A stretch of 64,000 nucleotides of DNA from Neoarius graeffei (lineage: Eukaryota > Chordata > Actinopteri > Siluriformes > Ariidae): NCBI RefSeq assembly GCF_027579695.1, contig NC_083578.1:1833768-1897767 (forward strand), given 5' to 3'. Positions 49,800 through 60,927 of this stretch are shown piece after piece; position 1 is the stretch's first letter, and each line of letters opens with the position of its first letter. The translations under genes and the position numbers were made by a program. Under the pieces are notes generated by a model, which saw only the letters and a program-made list of their open reading frames with translations, did not search any database and had not been told where the DNA came from.

Positions 49800-49915
49800 A
49801 CGGTAAAGGAGGCGTGGCCTATGTGTATATCAGTCTCGTCCAAGGAGGCGTAGCATCTGTGTCTGTCAGTCTTAGTGAAGGAGGCGTGGCCTATGTGTTC
49901 ATCAGCTGGAGTGAT
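49800..49915. repeat. 36-bp minisatellite, first part
   Basis: Three units of about 36 bases with AAGGAGGCGTGGCCTATGTG and a following TCAGTC. Further units of the same repeat lie at 50820-50857 and 51237-51290, separated by unrelated sequence and SINE insertions. Confidence 0.75.
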
Positions 49916-50249
49916 TGGTAGTAACAGAGACAGAGTCGGCGTCTGTGTAAAAGGGACAGACGGCACGGTGGGACAGGGGTGTGACGCTTTAACACTGACA
50001 TTCTTCTTTCCGAGAGCAGCACGAACTCAAGCGTCTCCGTCTACGGCTTCTAAGATCCGCGAGTCTTTCTGTCTCACATCACTTCCTGTTTCTCTTCACT
50101 TTCTCCTTCAACGTGTTTCTGATCCACAAACACAATGCTCAGCAACTGTTTACGTTTGAAGACTGGTATAAATGAGCACGGTCAGGAAAAGCACCTCAAC
50201 ACTCAGTTCTCAACACTCAGTGTGCTCGGAGTCTTCGTATTTCCAATGT

Positions 50250-50624
50250 CACACACATCACATTATCTCTAGCCGCTTTATCCTTCTACAGGGTCGCAGG
50301 CAAGCTGGAGCCTATCCCAGCTGACTACGGGCGAAAGGCGGGGTACACCCTGGACAAGTCGCCAGGTCATCACAGGGCTGACACATAGACACAGACAACC
50401 ATTCACACTCACATTCACACCTACGGTCAATTTAGAGTCACCAGTTAACCTAACCTGCATGTCTTTGGACTGTGGGGGAAACCGGAGCACCCGGAGGAAA
50501 CCCACGCGGACACGGGGAGAACATGCAAACTCCGCACAGAAAGGCCCTCGCCGGCCCCGGGGCTCGAACCCAGGACCTTCTTGCTGTGAGGCGACAGCGC
50601 TAACCACTACACCACCGTGCCGCC
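50250..50624 (-). mobile_element. SINE (family A), full length
   Basis: Minus-strand copy with intact A and B boxes. The perfect 14-bp duplication CGTATTTCCAATGT lies at 50236-50249 and 50625-50638. Confidence 0.93.
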
Positions 50625-50857
50625 CGTATTTCCAATGTGTAGTATGTTATACATCACCGCAGACCACGATGCTGCATTGTGTTACGCGTCACGCCTCTGG
50701 TTGTGGAACAATGACACTGTAAAAACACACACTGGTGTGGCTTCATGCTGACTTTATTTGGTTCAGTGAAAATCACTAAAGCTGGAATATTGAGGGTCCC
50801 TGTGTAAAAGGGGCAGGTCTCAAAGAACAAGGTGTGGCCTGTGTGTCTGTCAGTCAT

Positions 50858-51229
50858 TCGTCACATGCACACTTCAAGCACAGTGAGATTCATCCTCTGC
50901 ATTTAACCCATCTGAAGCAGTGAACACACACACACACCCACACACACTCAGAGCAGTGGGCAGCCACACCAGAGCGCCCGGGGAGCAGTCAGGGGTTCGG
51001 TACCTCGCTCAAGGGCACCTCAGCCCAAGGCCGCCCCACGTCAACCTAACTGCATGTCTTTGGACTGTGGGGGAAACCGGAGCACCTGGAGGAAACCCAC
51101 GCGGACATGGGGAGAACATGCAAACTCCACACAGAAAGGCCCTCGCCGGCCCCGGGGCTCGAACCCAGGACCTTCTGGCTGTGAGGCGACCATGCTAACC
51201 ACTACACCACCGTGCTGCCCACGGTGGTG
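50858..51229 (-). mobile_element. Chimeric SINE: family A head joined to family B tail
   Basis: Read on the minus strand, the head and first half of the body (51229 down to about 51040) match family A, through CAAAGACATGCAGTTAGG. The sequence then switches to the 3' body and tail of family B (CCTTGAGCGAGGTACC, GTGTTCACTGCTTCAGATGG). It is flanked by CAGTCAT at 50851-50857 and 51230-51236 and interrupts the 36-bp minisatellite. Confidence 0.72.
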
Positions 51230-51529
51230 CAGTCATGCGGAAGGAGGTGTGGCCTGTGTGTCTGTCAGTCATGGTGAAGTGGGCGTGTTCTTAAATAGTT
51301 GTAAACACATCGAGAACCAATCATAGGTCACCCTCTTTACCTGTGAAATCTGTAATGAATCCATCAGTATTTATTTATTTCTGGAGATGTTGTGTACAAG
51401 TGTTTTAAATGTGATACTGGTTTTTTTAGTAAACTCAAAAAATTGTCTCGTGAAAATTCTGCAATATTTTTTGTCATATCGACGTCTAAACCAGAAGTGT
51501 CTTTAAATTAATAGAATCGTTCATTCAGA

Positions 51530-53511
51530 CCATGGTCCCTACACCCTATGTAGTGCACTAGAGCTCATGGTCCCTACACCCGATGTAATGCACTAGAGAC
51601 CATGGTCCCTATGACCTATGTAGTGCACTAGAGACCACGGTCCCTATGCCCTATGTAGTGCACTAGAGATCATGGTCCCTACACCCTATGTAGTGCACTA
51701 GAGATCATGGTCCCTACACCCTATGTAGTGCACTAGAGATCACAGTCCCTACACCCTATGTAGTGCACTAGAGACCATGGTCCCTACACCCTATGTAGTG
51801 CACTAGAGACCACAGTCCCTACGCCCTATGTAGTGCACTAGAGACCATGGTCCCTACACCCTATGTAGTGCACTAGAGATCATGGTCCCTATACCCTATG
51901 TAGTGCACTAGAGACCACGGTCCCTACGCCCTATGTAGTGCACTAGAGACCATGGTCCCTACACCCTATGTACTGCACTAGAGATCATGGTCCCTATACC
52001 CTATGTAGTGCACTAGAGACCACGGTCCCTACGCCCTATGTAGTGCACTAGAGACCACGGTCCCTACACCCTATGTAGTGCACTAGAGACCACAGTCCCT
52101 ACACCCTATGTAGTGCACTAGAGATCACGGTCCCTACACCCAATGTAGTGTATTTTTTTTTTCTCTTTTTCTTTTTCTCCTTTTTCTTTTTGGCATTTTA
52201 ATATTTTATTTCTACTATTGTTTAATTCTTATTATTTTCTTTTAATTCTTTTAATTAATTATTTTAGAATAAAGATAAAATTATTTTATGTAATTTTATT
52301 TCTCTATTGTTTACTGTTTTTGTTTTTACTTCTGTAAAGCACATTGAACTGCCATTGTGTATGAAATGTGCTATATAAATAAACTTGCCTTGCCTTGCCT
52401 TGCCTAGAGATCACGGTCCCTACACCCTATGTAGTGCACTAGAGATCATGGTCCCTATACCCTATGTAGTGCACTAGAGACCATGGTCCCCATGCCCTAT
52501 GTAGTACACTAGAGACCACGGTCCCTACGCCCTATGTAGTGCAATAGAGATCATGGTCCCTACACCCTATGTAGTGCACTAGAGATCACGGTCCCTACAC
52601 CCTATGTAGTGCACTAGAGATCACGGTCCCTACACCCTATGTAGTGCACTAGAGATCATGGTCCCTACACCCTATGTAGTGGACTAGAGATCATGGTCCC
52701 TACACCCTATGTAGTGCACTAGAGACCATGGCCCCTACACCCTATGTAGTGCACTAGAGATCATGGTCCCTATACCCTATGTAGTGCACTAGAGATCATG
52801 GTCCCCATGCCCTATGTAGTACACTAGAGACCACAGTCCCTACGCCCTATGTAGTGCACTAGAGATCACGGTCCCTACACCCTATGTAGTGCACTAGAGA
52901 TCATGGTCCCTACACCCTATGTAGTGCACTAGAGATCACGGTCCCTACACCCTATGTAGTGCACTAGAGATCATGGTCCCCATGCCCTATGTAGTACACT
53001 AGAGACCACGGTCCCTACACCCTATGTAGTGCACTAGAGATCACGGTCCCTACACCCTATGTAGTGCACTAGAGATCATGGTCCCTACACCCTATGTAGT
53101 GCACTAGAGATCACGGTCCCTACACCCTATGTAGTGCACTAGAGATCACGGTCCCTACACCCTATGTAGTGCACTAGAGATCACGGTCCCTACACTCCAT
53201 GTAGTACACTAGAGATCATGGTCCCTACACCCTATGCAGTGCACTAGGGATCATGGTCCCTACACCCTATGTAGTGCACTAGAGACCATGGTCCCTACAC
53301 CCTATGTAGTGCACTAGAGATCATGGTCCCTACACCCGATGTAGTGGACTAGAGATCATGGTCCCTACACCCTATGTAGTGCACTAGAGACCATGGCCCC
53401 TACACCCTATGTAGTGCACTAGAGATCATGGTCCCTATACCATATGTAGTGCACTAGAGACCATGGTCCCTATGCCCTATGTAGTACACTAGAGACCACG
53501 GTCCCTATGCC
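51530..53511. repeat. 35-bp satellite, left part
   Basis: Units contain CCCTATGTAGTGCACTAGAG and ATCATGGTCCCTACA with C/T and A/G variants. About 18 units run to 52148 and about 31 more from 52407. The CTATGTAGTGCACTA core is a palindrome-rich word also found in fish DNA elements. Confidence 0.95.
52149..52406 (+). mobile_element. Retrotransposon 3' tail inserted in the satellite
   Basis: A T-rich stretch is followed by GTGTATGAAATGTGCTATA, AATAAA and (CTTGC)n, typical of fish non-LTR 3' tails. The satellite is interrupted within a unit and resumes two bases later; no target duplication. Confidence 0.6.
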
Positions 53512-55843
53512 CAGGGGTGCACATAACTTTTTTAGTGAGTTACTCATATGAGTACCAGCAGACAGTGTTTGGTACTCACCTCATACGCGATAAGTCTTAA
53601 AAGTCCTCCTCACTGTCCTCCGCAGTGTCTCCTCCGTTGTCCTCCTCAGTGTCACCCCCACTGTCCTCTGCCTCAACTTCCTGTGTGGCAGATGCTGCTG
53701 CTGCAGACGCACCCCCTTGTCCTTGGTTGAGCCTCCGATTAGCTGTCTCCATCCACAGGCCAACAGCTGGCTTTGGGTCAAATGTCTCTGTGGTCTGCTT
53801 TGACAGGTGAATGTGCATCAGGGCTGAGAGACGAGCATGTGACAGACGGGATCTGTACTTGGTTTTTATTATGTTTAGATGTGAAAAACCTCTCTCACAA
53901 GCTGCACTGCTCAAAGGCAGTGTAAGAGACAGCTTAACCAGCTTATTGATGTTGGAGTAAGCATCCAGGTTACTTGGATTATTTACTATTTGGACTAAGT
54001 CATACACAGAAGATGCTCCCAGGCGTTTTGCTGCCTGCTTTAAGCGCATCCATTCTGTCAGAGTGATGTCTTTGTCAAGCTGCAGGGTGGCCTCATATTT
54101 TTGGAGAATGCTGCGAACTGCTGTGTTTCCAAAACTGTGGAGGTCTTGAATTTCCTGAGGCCATGTTGAAGGATCAAATATTAAGAAATTATCACATGAC
54201 TTAAGGGAGTCATATCTGGTTTCAAACTCTTCAATTAACCCCCTGAGTAAGTCTGTCTTGTCTCTGTCAGCATCAGCATTAGAAACAGTCTGTGCACTGT
54301 GGCCTTCGGCATCAAGCAGAAGTCTGAATTGCCCAATGGCCACCATGAGCTCGTCCTTACATTCTCCAATGGTCAGCTTTTCCTTCTGAAATCTGATTGA
54401 TGTGGTCTTCAAAATGTTGCCAATGTCAAGCATGTGTGATAGAAAGCACTGAAAACGCTCTGTGCAGATATGCTGCAAGTCAGTGTTATGACTTGTAGCC
54501 AATTGCATTTTAATGGCTGGCAATAGTCTTGATATTTTTAACAGTACTTCATGACGCCATGCAGACCACCTGATATTATGAAACTTTCCCAATTTCACAA
54601 AGGAGACCCCATTTTCTTTGCATAGCTTCTGCAATACAGCTGTTTTTTTCGCACCACCTTTCTGTAAATAAAACTGCAGCAGCCTGACCATAGACTGATT
54701 AAACGTCTTGCAGTATGGGACTTTGCGGTCAGCTGATTTTGCGCAATTCTCCAACGTGTGTGCAGTGCACAGAATGTGCACAAGAGAGTCTCCAATCGAA
54801 ACTAGTCCTTTTAGTTTTGGCACAACACCGTTGTACACCCCGACGTTAACAGCTGCTCCGTCTGTGCACACAGCGACCAACTTTGTTGTCCAGTCATCCA
54901 AGCCTGCGTCATGGAAAAGTTTCACAAGCCCATCTGTAATTGCCTGCGCGGTTCGGTCGGCACCCAATTCAATCAATCCGAGAAAGTCTGATGAAAACTC
55001 TCCATTGCTGGATACAGACACAGTGTAGACGATTTCCTGCTCAGTTTTTGTGATGTCCTCAGATCCGTCAAAAAGCAGTCCCCAAAATTCAGCAGCCTGC
55101 AAATTTGCTCTTAGCTCCCCACTGATGGTGTGAGCGATGCTCTGCATAATCCTTGTCCCCCCTTCACGGGAATGATAAGCAGCCCCGACATTTACTCCTA
55201 GCCGCTTCAGTAACGGAATATCCTCCGAAAATGACGACATAGGGCGTGCGTGTTTAGCTTTATGGAAAGCAAGGAGAAAAACATTAAAAAGGGCTTGCCT
55301 TTGTTCCTCAGTCAGCTTGTCTCTCCATCTGCTAAGTGGACGACTAGCTATTTCTTCTCGGCTAGCTTGTTTATTAGCAATGGCTTGCGCCACGTTAATG
55401 TGCTCCTTGCTCTTTTCGTGTTTGCTAAATAACGGATGGTTGAAATTCTTCGAGCCTTTATAAAACGCACCTGTTTTGTCTGCTAGCTGTGGATGTGCAC
55501 AGCAAATCTTGCACCACATTTCAGTCCGCTCATCATTAGCCTCAAGCCACGGTACTTCTTGAAGCCACTTTTCGGGAAAAAGTATTTTTTTCGTCTCTGG
55601 CTCCAGTTGCCGTTTCTTTGTTGGTGGCGAAACTCCAAAGAAACTGCTTACTGTTGTCTGTTTCTTTTTGGACATATTTGACTAGTTACCAACATTCAAC
55701 ATACACCAGCAACTTGAACAGTAGTGGGTTTTTTTCAGGAGGGATAGTCAGTACGCAAGAGCGCGGTAGTAATCCAAGTGGCATTACGCATTGCTTATTT
55801 CTGTCACGCATGCGTACCTGCGTACCAGTTATGTGCACCCCTG
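53512..55843 (-). mobile_element. Structurally complete hAT transposon
   Basis: The terminal inverted repeats CAGGGGTGCACATAAC and GTTATGTGCACCCCTG are perfect over 16 bases. A perfect 8-bp duplication CCTATGCC lies at 53504-53511 and 55844-55851. The 2332-bp element is filled by one uninterrupted transposase ORF. It sits inside the 35-bp satellite. Confidence 0.95.
53597..55675 (-). CDS. hAT-family transposase, 692 residues, intact
   Basis: The enzyme would cut and rejoin the ends of its own element in the nucleus. It has a BED/TTF-like zinc finger (C55, C58, H86, H92; WCKICC and KHEKSKEH), the first catalytic Asp in GLLFDGSED (D203), the second in CTDGAAVNVG (D272), CTAH (303-306), an NIRWSAWRHE block (about 367-376), and the C-terminal dimerisation region LPLSSAACERGFSHLN, which carries the catalytic Glu (E594). 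The last 30 residues are acidic, with GGDTEEDN-type repeats. It belongs to the ZNF862/KIAA1586-like vertebrate hAT group. The start is the ATG nearest the element's 5' end. No stop or frameshift, so the copy may be recent and possibly autonomous; activity is inferred. Confidence 0.92.
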   Translation of the reverse strand: MSKKKQTTVSSFFGVSPPTKKRQLEPETKKILFPEKWLQEVPWLEANDERTEMWCKICCAHPQLADKTGAFYKGSKNFNHPLFSKHEKSKEHINVAQAIANKQASREEIASRPLSRWRDKLTEEQRQALFNVFLLAFHKAKHARPMSSFSEDIPLLKRLGVNVGAAYHSREGGTRIMQSIAHTISGELRANLQAAEFWGLLFDGSEDITKTEQEIVYTVSVSSNGEFSSDFLGLIELGADRTAQAITDGLVKLFHDAGLDDWTTKLVAVCTDGAAVNVGVYNGVVPKLKGLVSIGDSLVHILCTAHTLENCAKSADRKVPYCKTFNQSMVRLLQFYLQKGGAKKTAVLQKLCKENGVSFVKLGKFHNIRWSAWRHEVLLKISRLLPAIKMQLATSHNTDLQHICTERFQCFLSHMLDIGNILKTTSIRFQKEKLTIGECKDELMVAIGQFRLLLDAEGHSAQTVSNADADRDKTDLLRGLIEEFETRYDSLKSCDNFLIFDPSTWPQEIQDLHSFGNTAVRSILQKYEATLQLDKDITLTEWMRLKQAAKRLGASSVYDLVQIVNNPSNLDAYSNINKLVKLSLTLPLSSAACERGFSHLNIIKTKYRSRLSHARLSALMHIHLSKQTTETFDPKPAVGLWMETANRRLNQGQGGASAAAASATQEVEAEDSGGDTEEDNGGDTAEDSEEDF

Positions 55844-55851
55844 CCTATGCC

Positions 55852-56090
55852 CTATGTAGTACACTAGAGACCACGGTCCCTACACACTAGAGACCATGGT
55901 CCCTACACACTAGAGACCATGGTCCCTACACCCTATGTAGTGCACTAGAGATCATGGTCCCTACACCCTATGTAGTGCACTAGAGATCATGGTCCCTACA
56001 CCCTATGTAGTGCACTAGAGATCATGGTCCCTACACCCTATGTAGTGCACTAGAGATCATGGTCCCTACGCCCTATGTAGTGCACTAGAT
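55852..56090. repeat. 35-bp satellite, right part
   Basis: About six full units and two shortened ones continue the array beyond the hAT insertion. Confidence 0.95.
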
Positions 56091-57099
56091 TCCTGTCAGT
56101 CCCTTCCTTCACACTCACTCTGCTGTGTTGGACTGATCTGATTGGACGCTTTGACATGTTCACTGTATTATCGGACATTTTTTATTTTATTTTTTATTTC
56201 TTTGCTTATAGTGAACATGCAAAAGTTTTCAGAATTTATTCAATAAAAATGCGCTTTAAAATCTTACAAAAGTGAATAATTCTTGGCGATATTTTCATTT
56301 TCCTCTGGAACAAACCATTTTAACTTTTAGGGGGAGCTGAATTTCTGACTTCACCTCCCGAGCCGTAAAGTTCATACTAAATAAAATGAAAAATAAAAAA
56401 AAACACAGTGGTCACTTAACCGAATCCAAATCTACACTGGGCCACGCTGATGCAGATATGATACGAATGAAAGGCTAACACGCTTTGTTTTATTTCCCCC
56501 GGAATCAGAAAGGGTGAACGTCTTCCGCCTTTTTGCCAACGCCAGCAGCGCGCACGTCCAACAAACTTGCTAGCAGCGTGTGTCGATTGTTAGTGTGAGC
56601 GCCCCCTGGTGGCCAAGCCCAGGTAACGCGACTTCAGGGACCCAGCCATGTTGTGAGTGTGATGTCTGAGCTGAGGCTGGTCTGGGATTCAGGATTCTGA
56701 ATGAGGAAATAAATTATTCAAGCTGTTTGGTGGAAACAAATATTAAGCAGAGATCATTATCATCTTTATGGATAGAAAACAAGCTAGCTATTTTCACAAA
56801 ATCTAGATTTTGTTCAATGTTTGAGGGATTTTCTAAATGCAATATCTAAAAAGGTTTTAACAATAATTGTCTTTTTAATCACTATTTAGAATTATTACTA
56901 TAATAAATGGTGAATGTGAACAAGCGTGCAGATTTTTAACCCACTGTGAGGTCTAAATGTTCCCATGATGATAGGAATACATGATTTTTGTGTATATTTG
57001 TTGGTCCTCATTTAAAAAACAACAACAAACAAAAAACCCTTTTTACCATATATACGCACAACACAATCAGTGGTAAGTGAATAAAATACTTCACAAAGT

Positions 57100-57139
<40 letters not shown>

Positions 57140-57360
57140 ATGCACCTGCATGAGCCTGTGTACAGCTTGTGGGCGAGTGAAACCACATTCCCTGACATAC
57201 TGAGTAATCACATTCATGCCAAACCTGTTTCAATACAGAGACACGCTATAATATACAAATTTAACCTTTTACTTTTTTAGGGTAAGTGGAGGCACCAGAG
57301 GACCAGAAAATACTATCAGAAATTTAACACTAAATAAGGCATTATTAGCATGTCCAAGCT
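56091..57360. other. Intergenic spacer
   Basis: Nothing coding. It contains one CTCF-like motif (listed separately) and a (GT)n at 57101-57137. Confidence 0.5.
56599..56613 (-). promoter_or_regulatory. CTCF-like motif upstream of mlec
   Basis: On the minus strand the bases read GCCACCAGGGGGCGC, a near-perfect CTCF core, in a locally CpG-containing stretch. Confidence 0.45.
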
Positions 57361-57731
57361 GCATTCATTCATTCATTCATTCATTCATTCAGTTTCTATA
57401 GCACTTGTCCGTCAGGGTCATGGAGGAAGCTGGAGCCAATTTCAGGTGTGTTCAGGTGAAAAGTGCACCTTGGGCAGGTCGTGAATCTATCACAGGGCTA
57501 CACAGAGACGAACAACCATCACACTCACATTCACACCTCTGGGGGATTTAGAGTAACCAGTTGACCGAATGGACTGTGGGAGGAAACCAGAGAACCCGGA
57601 GGAAACCCACACAGACACAAAGAGAGAACATGCCAACTCCACACAGAAACACCCCAGTCGAGTGGCAGGTTCGAACCCAGAACCTTCTTGCTGTGAGGTG
57701 ACAGTAATAACCGCTGCACCACTGTGAGACC
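57361..57731 (-). mobile_element. Divergent SINE related to family A
   Basis: B box GGTTCGAACC, the body (CAGTCCATTCGG, GGAAACC) and a (GAAT)n tail are recognisable, but differences from other copies are many, so this is an old or sister-family copy. Confidence 0.75.
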
Positions 57732-58118
57732 CAAATCTCTCTGAATATTTCATTATGACTTTGTGAAAGTTGAAACTTCACTTGTTATAACATACCTGAT
57801 TTATTTAACAAGACCCTACTTACCTGCCCCCATGTGCTAAAGCCAGGCATGTTACAAAAAGGATGTTATCTGGCCACTGGACTGGATTTTCAAGAAAAGA
57901 TTTTGAAACAAACTGGACAAGCTGAAGACAAACTGCAGTCGAGGAGCCACATGATGGAAAGGAGGTGAAGGTCATTTCCTAGAGGGACAGAAATCCAGTG
58001 AAAAGCTCAGTGATTCAGAGGAGACTAGAAACATCAAGTACAGGAAGAAGAAGCCTTAATGAAGATGATTTTTATATAATTATATACGGTATAATAATAT
58101 TAGATATAAAAAGTTATA

Positions 58119-58646
58119 CATTACCGTTCAAAAGTTTGGGGTCACTTTGAAATGTCCTTATTTTTGAAAGAAAAGCACTGTTCTTTTCAATGAAGATCAC
58201 TTTAAACTAATCAGAAATCCACTCTATACATTGCTAATGTGGTAAATGACTATTCTAGCTGCAAATGTGTGGTTTTTGGTGCAATATCTCCATAGGTGTA
58301 TAGAGGCCCATTTCCAGCAACTCTCACTCCAGTGTTCTAATGGTACAATGTGTTTGCTCATTGCCTCAGAAGGCTAATGGATGATTAGAAAACCCTTGTA
58401 CAATCATGTTAGCACAGCTGAAAACAGTTGAGCTCTTTAGAGAAGCTATAAAACTGACCTTCCTTTGAGCAGATTGAGTTTCTGGAGCATCACATTTGTG
58501 GGGTCGATTAAATGCTCAAAATGGCCAGAAAAATGTCTTGACTATATTTGCTATTCATTTTACAACTTATGGTGGGAAATAAAAGTGTGACTTTTCATGG
58601 AAAACACTAAATTGTCTGGGTGACCCCAAACTTTTGAACGGTAGTG
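58119..58646. mobile_element. Tc1/mariner-derived MITE
   Basis: Ends CATTACCGTTCAAAAGTTT and, inverted, CACTACCGTTCAAAAGTTT are flanked by TA. It is 528 bp and non-coding. Confidence 0.85.
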
Positions 58647-59185
58647 TATAATAGTAATAAAAAACAATTTCTTATGCTGTTGGGAAAATGACTGGTAAAA
58701 ACTTTTTTAAGGACAATAAAGACATTAGGTCAGTTCTGCATTCTAAGGCCACACCACTACCTTATTATCAGGTTTTATATATAAACAGATACACACAAAT
58801 CTATTCTCTAAAATGTATGTTCTCTACAACTGTATTTAATTTTCATAATATTTTTGTATTTTATTGCTCAGTAAACACCAACATACCAAAGATGGCCATT
58901 ACTTGTTCAACCTAAGTTGAATTTTGTGTATCACTATATTTTTTTGGGGGAAAAAGTGTATAAAAAATGTAGTCAAAATGTAGACATCTAATTAAAGTCT
59001 CACAAAGACCATTTAAGCATCTTTGTGGTAATTTGTGTAATTTACCTATTTTTTTTGCCAATGTGTGTTTGTGTTTATACAGTAAATTAACTTCAGCCTC
59101 AACATAAACAACTTCACACTTGCAGAACATGTATAATAACTCATGTTTTACTTTTTCTCCCCCATGCATTGTATATGATACACTA

Positions 59186-59590
59186 TATTTGCCAAAACTA
59201 TGTGTCCTGACCATCACACCCATATGTTCTTGCTGAACATCTCATTCCAGATTGAGCCCCCTTCACTGTTATAATGAGCTCCACTCTCCTGCAGGCTCTC
59301 CACTAGATTTTGGGGCGTGGGGATTTGTGTTCATTAGTGAGATCAGACCCTGATGTTGGGATGATGAGGCTCCAGATCCAGTTCATCCCAAAGGTGTTCA
59401 GTGGGGTTGAGTTCAGTCAGGGCTTTGTGCAGGACACTCGAGTTCTTCACTCCAACCTTCACACACCACGTCTTCATGGAGCTCGCTGTGTGTACAGGAG
59501 CATCGTCATTCATGCTGGAACAGGTTTGGACTCTTAGTTCCAGTGAAGGGAAACTGTAATGTTATAGCAAACAGAGACATTCTACACATT
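59186..59590 (-). pseudogene. Tc1-like transposase C-terminal remnant
   Basis: On the minus strand the broken frames read LNPTEHLWDELDLEPH, QNLVESLQESGAH and, upstream, SSMKTWCVKVGVKNSSVLH. These are the third catalytic block and C-terminus of a Tc1-type transposase. Stops and a shift are present; the ends are not intact. Confidence 0.65.
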
Positions 59591-59601
59591 CTATCCCCTT
59601 T

Positions 59602-60907
59602 CACATATCCCACAATTAGGGCTGCCAACCGTCCCATATTGGGCAGGACATCCCGTTTTTTGGGTAATTTTAATTTGTCCCGTCAGGGACAGATCCTGCC
59701 CCTCACTCCAATGCTGTGGTGTAAATCGCGTTATCTGCGATTTAAAGTCATTCACTGTCAAAGGCTGCCATATCCTGAATTTTTAAGCTATACTGACAAA
59801 ATAGGCATCAAATTAAACTAGAGCAGATGGTGCAGCCAGTGGATACAGCCGAACTGTTCGATAAGGATAGCAGATAGCTTAAAAAAACCTTCCGAAACAG
59901 GATAGACCTCAGCCTATAGAAGGGGAGCTTTTCTGCCTCACTCCTGCCTTTGTGATGTCTTTCTCTCTTCTTCTTCTGCTATGAAGCATTGCAGAAGGTT
60001 CTTAGGGTTTTCAAATGGACAATTAAGCAAATATCAGGGTTTTACAGCTACAGCAAATACTTTTTCAGGTTATGACATTGCCTTCATAAATATGGCCTGA
60101 TGAATTATTTGGCCAAAGTTTAAAAGAGAAAAATGAGACAATAATATTAGAATTGTTTGTTATTTTGCATTAAGTTACTTAAAAATATCCATTAATTGGT
60201 CTATTAATTTTTAAAAGCTCTATTTTAGAAATTAATTTGTAGTGGCCTACATTTGAAACCCTCAGGCAATTCGGTAACTATTTTGGGGCGCTGGGGTGCG
60301 TGTACAGGGCCTGTACCGGTACTTGTCCGCACCCGGAACAAAGTGTCCCTCATTTGGATATGAGAAAGTTGGCAACCCTACCCACAATCCACTGCGCAGT
60401 TGGGAACTTCCGGTGGCCTGGGCCAGGCTGCTGATAACGGTACAAAAACCAATACTGGGCTACATAATCAGTTTTGATGTTCAAATATTGTATGCAAGCT
60501 GAAATGTGATGTTGTTAGACTGCTTTTATATGTCTAGTTAGTGGTTCCATGGTATTTTTTGTCAGCACAGAAGCCTTTAATTGGTCATCCTTATATGATC
60601 ACCCTTACAGCGTTTTCACTTTCACTCTCTGCATTGTTTACATGAAATATCTGTTCCAGCTCCTCAGCACTATAACTCTGGCCGACAGCATTAACGGTGT
60701 ACATTTACATTGACGACAGATTGTAAATGTGCAATTATTTTGAGCAGTATTAATCTTGAAAAAGTCTGTGAGACCATGTAAACCTGTAATAATATTTGAA
60801 CATCGAAAGTGATTATGCAGCCCAATATTGTTTTTTGTAGTGTTATCAGCAGCCTGGGCGTGGCCACCGGAAGCTCCAGTCGCGCAGTGGATTGTGGGAT
60901 ATATGTG
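59602..60907. mobile_element. Foldback element with about 110-bp inverted arms, split by a hAT-like MITE
   Basis: The left arm (60381 to about 60492) and right arm (about 60788-60900) are inverted copies with roughly 85-90% identity (CCACTGCGCAGT; CTTCCGGTGGCC; CAGGCTGCTGATAAC). The tip CATATCCCACAAT lies left of the hAT-like insertion. Confidence 0.7.
59617..60380. mobile_element. hAT-like MITE
   Basis: Left end TAGGGCTGCCAACCGTCCC; right end, inverted, TAGGGTTGCCAACTTTCTC. The perfect 8-bp duplication CCCACAAT lies at 59609-59616 and 60381-60388. It is 764 bp with no transposase. Confidence 0.82.
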
Positions 60908-60927
60908 GTAAAGTGGCGAATAAAACT

